In this document: positions 31,735 to 34,626 of the stretch, in pieces
How positions within the stretch are numbered: position 1 is the stretch's first letter
How the letters are laid out: each line of letters begins with the position of its first letter
Assembly: GCF_002585305.1 (NCBI RefSeq)
Contig: NZ_NUNF01000054.1
Span: forward strand, 1-34,626
Source of the DNA: Bacillus sp. AFS037270
Lineage (GTDB): Bacteria; Bacillota; Bacilli; Bacillales_B; DSM-18226
DNA: 34,626 nt
Reading direction: 5' to 3'
The notes under the pieces: generated by a model
Databases searched by the model: none
What the model was told of the DNA's origin: nothing
The model's input: only the letters and a program-made list of their open reading frames with translations
Program-made: the position numbers and the translations under genes

Positions 31735-32513
31735 TAACTTTGAATATTTTTATTCATTTGTCTAATGGCTGCTTTCTCAAGACGAGAGACTTGTGCTTGT
31801 GAAATACCAATTTCATCTGCCACTTCCATTTGCGTCTTCCCTTGAAAAAACCGCTTTCTAAGTATCAGCTTTTCACGTTCGTTTAGCCTTCGCATGCCTT
31901 CTTTAAGGGCAATTTCTTCAATCCAGTGAATATCTTTATTTTTTTCATCACTTAGCTGGTCCATAACATAAATTGGGTCACCGCCATCATTATAGATGGG
32001 TTCAAATAAGGAGACCGGGTCTTGGATTGCATCCAAGGCAAAAACGATTTCCTCATGTGGTACCTCTAAGACCTTGGCGATTTCCTCAGCAGTTGGTTCA
32101 CGTGACGTCTCGCTCATCAAACGTTCCCTAACTTGAAGAGCCTTATAAGCAATATCTCTTAAGGAACGCGACACACGAATTGGATTATTATCACGCAAGT
32201 ACCTTCGAATTTCTCCTATGATCATTGGTACGGCATAAGTGGAAAACTTTACGTTTTGACCTAAATCGAAGTTATCAATTGATTTCATGAGTCCAATACA
32301 GCCAACCTGAAATAAGTCATCAACAAACTCGCCACGATTGTTAAACCGCTGAATGACACTTAGGACAAGACGTAAATTACCGTTGACAAGCTTTTCACGA
32401 GCACTTATATCGCCCTCTTGCATTTGCTTGAAGAGTATTCTCATTTCTTCGTTCTTTAAAACAGGAAGTTTTGATGTGTCTACACCGCAAATCTCAACTT
32501 TATTTCGAGTCAA
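31734..32513 (-). CDS. sigG: RNA polymerase sporulation sigma factor sigma-G
   Basis: Sigma-G drives late forespore gene expression after engulfment. The 259-residue product starts (M)TRNKVEICGVDTSKLP and is almost identical to B. subtilis SigG, with region 2 (ERRDLFQVGCIGLMKSIDNFD-type core, seen as DDLFQVGCIGLMKSIDNF), VKFSTYAVPMIIGEIRRYLRD and the region 4 helix-turn-helix QMEVADEIGISQAQVSRLEK. The start is TTG at 32511-32513: GGAGG is eight bases before it and it matches the family N-terminus; the upstream 11 codons fall in the ribosome-binding region. A short hairpin covers the Shine-Dalgarno. It is preceded by a predicted sigma-F/sigma-G promoter. Confidence 0.96.
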   Translation of the reverse strand: MTRNKVEICGVDTSKLPVLKNEEMRILFKQMQEGDISAREKLVNGNLRLVLSVIQRFNNRGEFVDDLFQVGCIGLMKSIDNFDLGQNVKFSTYAVPMIIGEIRRYLRDNNPIRVSRSLRDIAYKALQVRERLMSETSREPTAEEIAKVLEVPHEEIVFALDAIQDPVSLFEPIYNDGGDPIYVMDQLSDEKNKDIHWIEEIALKEGMRRLNEREKLILRKRFFQGKTQMEVADEIGISQAQVSRLEKAAIRQMNKNIQS

Positions 32514-32522
32514 TCCTTTTCC

Positions 32523-32535
32523 CTCCTCACAGGAG
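32523..32535 (-). promoter_or_regulatory. Hairpin over the sigG Shine-Dalgarno
   Basis: Minus-strand RNA CUCCU-GUG-AGGAG folds into a five-pair hairpin with a GUG loop; its 3' arm contains the AGGAGG used for the TTG start. It could lower sigG translation. I recall a translation-limiting leader hairpin being described for B. subtilis sigG; here it is only predicted. Confidence 0.55.
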
Positions 32536-32550
32536 CTGCTGTACAAAAAA

Positions 32551-32580
32551 CAGTATCTCCCCGAGAAGGAAAAATATGCA
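32551..32580 (-). promoter_or_regulatory. Predicted sigma-F/sigma-G promoter of sigG
   Basis: GCATA (32575-32579, within TGCATA) and GATACTG (32551-32557) are separated by 17 bases on the minus strand, close to the sigma-G/sigma-F consensus (GHATR, about 17, CATNHTA). It is about 38 bases before the TTG. The -35 element lies in the 3' arm of the preceding terminator. Confidence 0.6.
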
Positions 32581-32607
32581 CCTGTCCTCGGTAAGGGACA
32601 GGTGCAT
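32568..32607 (-). terminator. Terminator between sigE and sigG
   Basis: Twelve-base perfect arms ATGCACCTGTCC (32576-32587) and GGACAGGTGCAT (32596-32607), eight-base loop, followed in minus-strand RNA by AUUUUUCC. It lies 130 bases past the sigE stop; the intervening 130 bases are AT-rich with a weak GCTCA/TGAGC repeat and no gene seen. Confidence 0.85.
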
Positions 32608-32737
32608 AAATGTCGAAAAATGCGATGAAATCATGAATTGAATAGGTTTTTAAGGTGGAAAAATTTTTCTATTTTCTATTATCATTACAACGCTCACTCT
32701 CAAGATTGAGCAGTTTTTACAATAACTTTACTAAGCC

Positions 32738-33457
32738 TTACACCATTTTATTGAATTCTTTCCGCAGCCTTTTAATAATTCGTTTCTCTAGTCTGGATAT
32801 ATAGGATTGGGAAATCCCAAGCATGTCTGCAACATCCTTTTGGGTTTTTTCTTCTCCATTTGTCAGGCCAAATCTTAGCTCCATAATTTGCTTTTCACGG
32901 TCTGTAAGCTGATGCAATGCTTTTGTCAGCAGCTTCCGATCCACACTTGCCTCTAAGTCTTTTGTAATAATATCATCGTCTGTTCCCAAAACATCTGATA
33001 ATAACAGTTCATTACCATCCCAATCAATGTTCAGCGGTTCATCAAACGATACTTCTGACCTTATTTTATTATTACGTCTTAAGTACATAAGAATTTCATT
33101 TTCAATACATCTTGAAGCATATGTAGCTAGTTTTATTTTCTTTTCTGGATTAAACGTATTTACGGCTTTGATTAACCCGATGGTTCCAATACTAATCAGG
33201 TCCTCAATATTGATGCCTGTATTCTCAAATTTTCTGGCAATGTACACAACAAGGCGAAGATTTCGTTCTATTAGAATCGATCTTGCTGCTTTATCACCTC
33301 CGGGAAGCTTTTTTAATAAAACCTCTTCTTCATCCTTACTCAAGGGAGGCGGTAATGCTTCGCTCCCGCCGATGTAATAAACTTCATCCGTTTTAAGCCC
33401 TAGTTTAATTAGTAATTTATACCAAAAGTAAGTTAAGCGAAATCTCCATTTTTTCAT
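32738..33457 (-). CDS. sigE: RNA polymerase sporulation sigma factor sigma-E precursor
   Basis: Sigma-E governs early mother-cell transcription. It is made as an inactive membrane-associated precursor that SpoIIGA cleaves after polar septation. The 239-residue product has the N-terminal pro-sequence (about 1-27, basic and amphipathic), the processing site near Y27-Y28 in [14 protein letters not shown], region 2 ([22 protein letters not shown], core [10 protein letters not shown]) and region 4 ending [18 protein letters not shown] lies seven bases before the ATG. It follows spoIIGA by 44 bases with no terminator between, so both come from the spoIIG promoter. Confidence 0.97.
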   Translation of the reverse strand: MKKWRFRLTYFWYKLLIKLGLKTDEVYYIGGSEALPPPLSKDEEEVLLKKLPGGDKAARSILIERNLRLVVYIARKFENTGINIEDLISIGTIGLIKAVNTFNPEKKIKLATYASRCIENEILMYLRRNNKIRSEVSFDEPLNIDWDGNELLLSDVLGTDDDIITKDLEASVDRKLLTKALHQLTDREKQIMELRFGLTNGEEKTQKDVADMLGISQSYISRLEKRIIKRLRKEFNKMV

Positions 33458-33501
33458 GAATGTTCCTCCTTCTAAAATACGTTTTAATGAGTATAGTATT
33501 A

Positions 33502-34443
33502 TTAACTTACCTTCACAGCCCCTCCTTGCCGCTTAGGTCCCGTCAGCATTTTGGGATGAACAATACATTGAAAGGCATCTTCTGCCGAGAGCTGTTGCAT
33601 TGTAAACGAGACCAGACCCTTTTCACATAGATATTGGACACCATTATGCTCGATTAAAATCAAATCGGGTTTAATGGCAACAATCAGCTGATGCTCTTGT
33701 CCAACCACCTTATATGGAATGATTCTTAGCCTATTCTGCCATTCATGGGAAATATCTTGACTGCCCATAATGAACTGTTCTGGATCGGCTGCCGCGAGTT
33801 TGCTAACGGACTCAGGGACTGCTTCAACTTGGTCTCTAACAGAGACAAACATAACAGGGAGTTTAGATAACGGATCATACAGTTGATTCCCACTGTCAAC
33901 CAGGCCCTTGAAATGCAATGTTTCATTATCGATATGAAGTTCAACATCGACAATTTGCTCAAATTGAATTTTGGTCATTTCCATACTTTCTACATTTTTT
34001 CTTGCAAAGTGCCAGGCTAAGGGAAAACCGATAAGAACGAATAGCCAGCTAATCGGGTCGCCATACCCCTTTACACTTGACGCTAAAACCTTTACGGACA
34101 GTTCCAAATCAGATTGAATAAAGTAATGAGCCCCCATAATCGCCCCGCCAATTAAAAAAGTAGAAACATATAGCGTCATTAAGGCTTTAAAGAAAAAAGT
34201 TAACCTCTTAAACCCAAAAGCTATTAATACCATAAACATTGAACAAATTAATTTTGAGATGGGATGGCTTGTATAGGCATTTAGTGGTGTAAACGATAAT
34301 AAAATGATCAATGAACCTATAAATCCACCGGCAATTATTCTCCAGATCTGTATTCTTCTTTTAAGAAATATAGCCGTTAAGTATAGGAGAAGGCTATCGA
34401 ATAACAAATTAAGAGCCCAAATCACATCAAGATACACCGTCAA
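33502..34443 (-). CDS. spoIIGA: Sporulation sigma-E factor-processing peptidase SpoIIGA
   Basis: SpoIIGA is a membrane aspartic protease that cleaves pro-sigma-E in the mother cell in response to the SpoIIR signal. The 313-residue protein has five hydrophobic segments in the first 145 residues and a cytoplasmic protease domain with the DSGN active-site motif at 183-186 ([12 protein letters not shown]), D183 being catalytic. The start codon is TTG at 34441-34443, with AAGGAGG eight bases before it; MTVYLDVIW lines up with the B. subtilis N-terminus. It is the first gene of the spoIIG operon. Confidence 0.95.
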   Translation of the reverse strand: MTVYLDVIWALNLLFDSLLLYLTAIFLKRRIQIWRIIAGGFIGSLIILLSFTPLNAYTSHPISKLICSMFMVLIAFGFKRLTFFFKALMTLYVSTFLIGGAIMGAHYFIQSDLELSVKVLASSVKGYGDPISWLFVLIGFPLAWHFARKNVESMEMTKIQFEQIVDVELHIDNETLHFKGLVDSGNQLYDPLSKLPVMFVSVRDQVEAVPESVSKLAAADPEQFIMGSQDISHEWQNRLRIIPYKVVGQEHQLIVAIKPDLILIEHNGVQYLCEKGLVSFTMQQLSAEDAFQCIVHPKMLTGPKRQGGAVKVS

Positions 34444-34504
34444 GCAAGCGTCCTCCTTAATTAGCTATTGGCTACTTAAGTTTCTATTCTTCTGTTTACG
34501 AAAA

Positions 34505-34538
34505 AGTATAACGTACTTTCCTAGCGGAAGTGTGTCAC
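34505..34538 (-). promoter_or_regulatory. spoIIG promoter with 22-bp spacer
   Basis: GTGACA (34533-34538) and TATACT (34505-34510) are separated by 22 bases on the minus strand. The B. subtilis spoIIG promoter is known for this unusually long spacer, which makes sigma-A RNA polymerase depend on phosphorylated Spo0A. The start codon lies about 55 bases beyond the expected transcription start. Confidence 0.7.
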
Positions 34539-34583
34539 TTTCTGTAATCAAAAAATCAGAAATTTTCACTATACTCAACGGAA

Positions 34584-34590
34584 TTTGTCA
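34584..34590 (-). promoter_or_regulatory. Possible Spo0A box upstream of spoIIG
   Basis: TGACAAA on the minus strand is a 6/7 match to TGWCGAA. With transcription starting near 34498, it is at about -86 to -92, near the distal Spo0A site of B. subtilis spoIIG as I recall it. No clear second box was seen over the -35. Confidence 0.35.
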
Positions 34591-34626
34591 TATTTATATA
34601 GTTGAAAATATTAAAAAGGCGCTGTC

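Noticed and set aside
32611..32617. Exact Spo0A box (TGTCGAA on the plus strand) between sigE and sigG
   Set aside because: Same chance expectation; sigG is not known as a direct Spo0A target and the match is upstream of a terminator.

Overview
The window is a conserved chromosomal core segment of a low-GC, endospore-forming Firmicute of the family Bacillaceae. The evidence is sporulation genes (spoIIGA, sigE, sigG), a divIVA/sepF division cluster, a PyrR-regulated pyr operon with three RNA attenuators, a T-box upstream of ileS, and proteins that align closely with Bacillus subtilis as I remember it. The species cannot be named; a Neobacillus/Mesobacillus-like Bacillus would fit. All recognised genes except rqcH lie on the minus strand, so transcription mostly runs from high to low coordinates.

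Layout in transcription order (high to low coordinates). 34626-31734: the spoIIG locus (spoIIGA protease, pro-sigma-E) and then sigG, each unit closed by a hairpin terminator. 31645-27657: ylmC, ylmD, ylmE, sepF, ylmG, ylmH and divIVA, the division and housekeeping cluster next to the dcw region. 27660-24483: a sigma-A promoter, an isoleucine T-box leader, ileS and its terminator. 24335-22571: a small DksA/TraR-like gene, lspA and an RluD-type pseudouridine synthase. 22567-10598: the pyrimidine operon pyrR-pyrP-pyrB-pyrC-pyrAA-pyrAB-pyrK-pyrD-pyrF-pyrE, with attenuators before pyrR, pyrP and pyrB and many ATGA start/stop overlaps; it encodes all six steps to UMP plus uracil uptake and the regulator. 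10586-8877: rqcH on the plus strand, convergent with pyrE. 8713-6035: a Ca2+-type P-type ATPase, divergent from rqcH. 5933-3886: yicC-family RNase, remA, gmk, rpoZ. 3699-78: coaBC and priA, with the window ending just after priA.

Compared with the B. subtilis order from memory, the sulfate-assimilation cluster between pyrE and rqcH and the ylmA gene after sigG are absent. Most gene starts were moved from the longest open frame to an internal start with a well-spaced Shine-Dalgarno; five genes use TTG or GTG.

I found no CRISPR array, tRNA, rRNA, transposase, prophage or new multi-gene system. The points worth checking are mostly regulatory: a 20-21-base tandem repeat overlapping the end of pyrE, a sigG promoter whose -35 sits in the sigE terminator, a sigG ribosome-binding-site hairpin, the 22-bp-spacer spoIIG promoter, and short upstream ORFs touching the starts of the ATPase and yicC genes.
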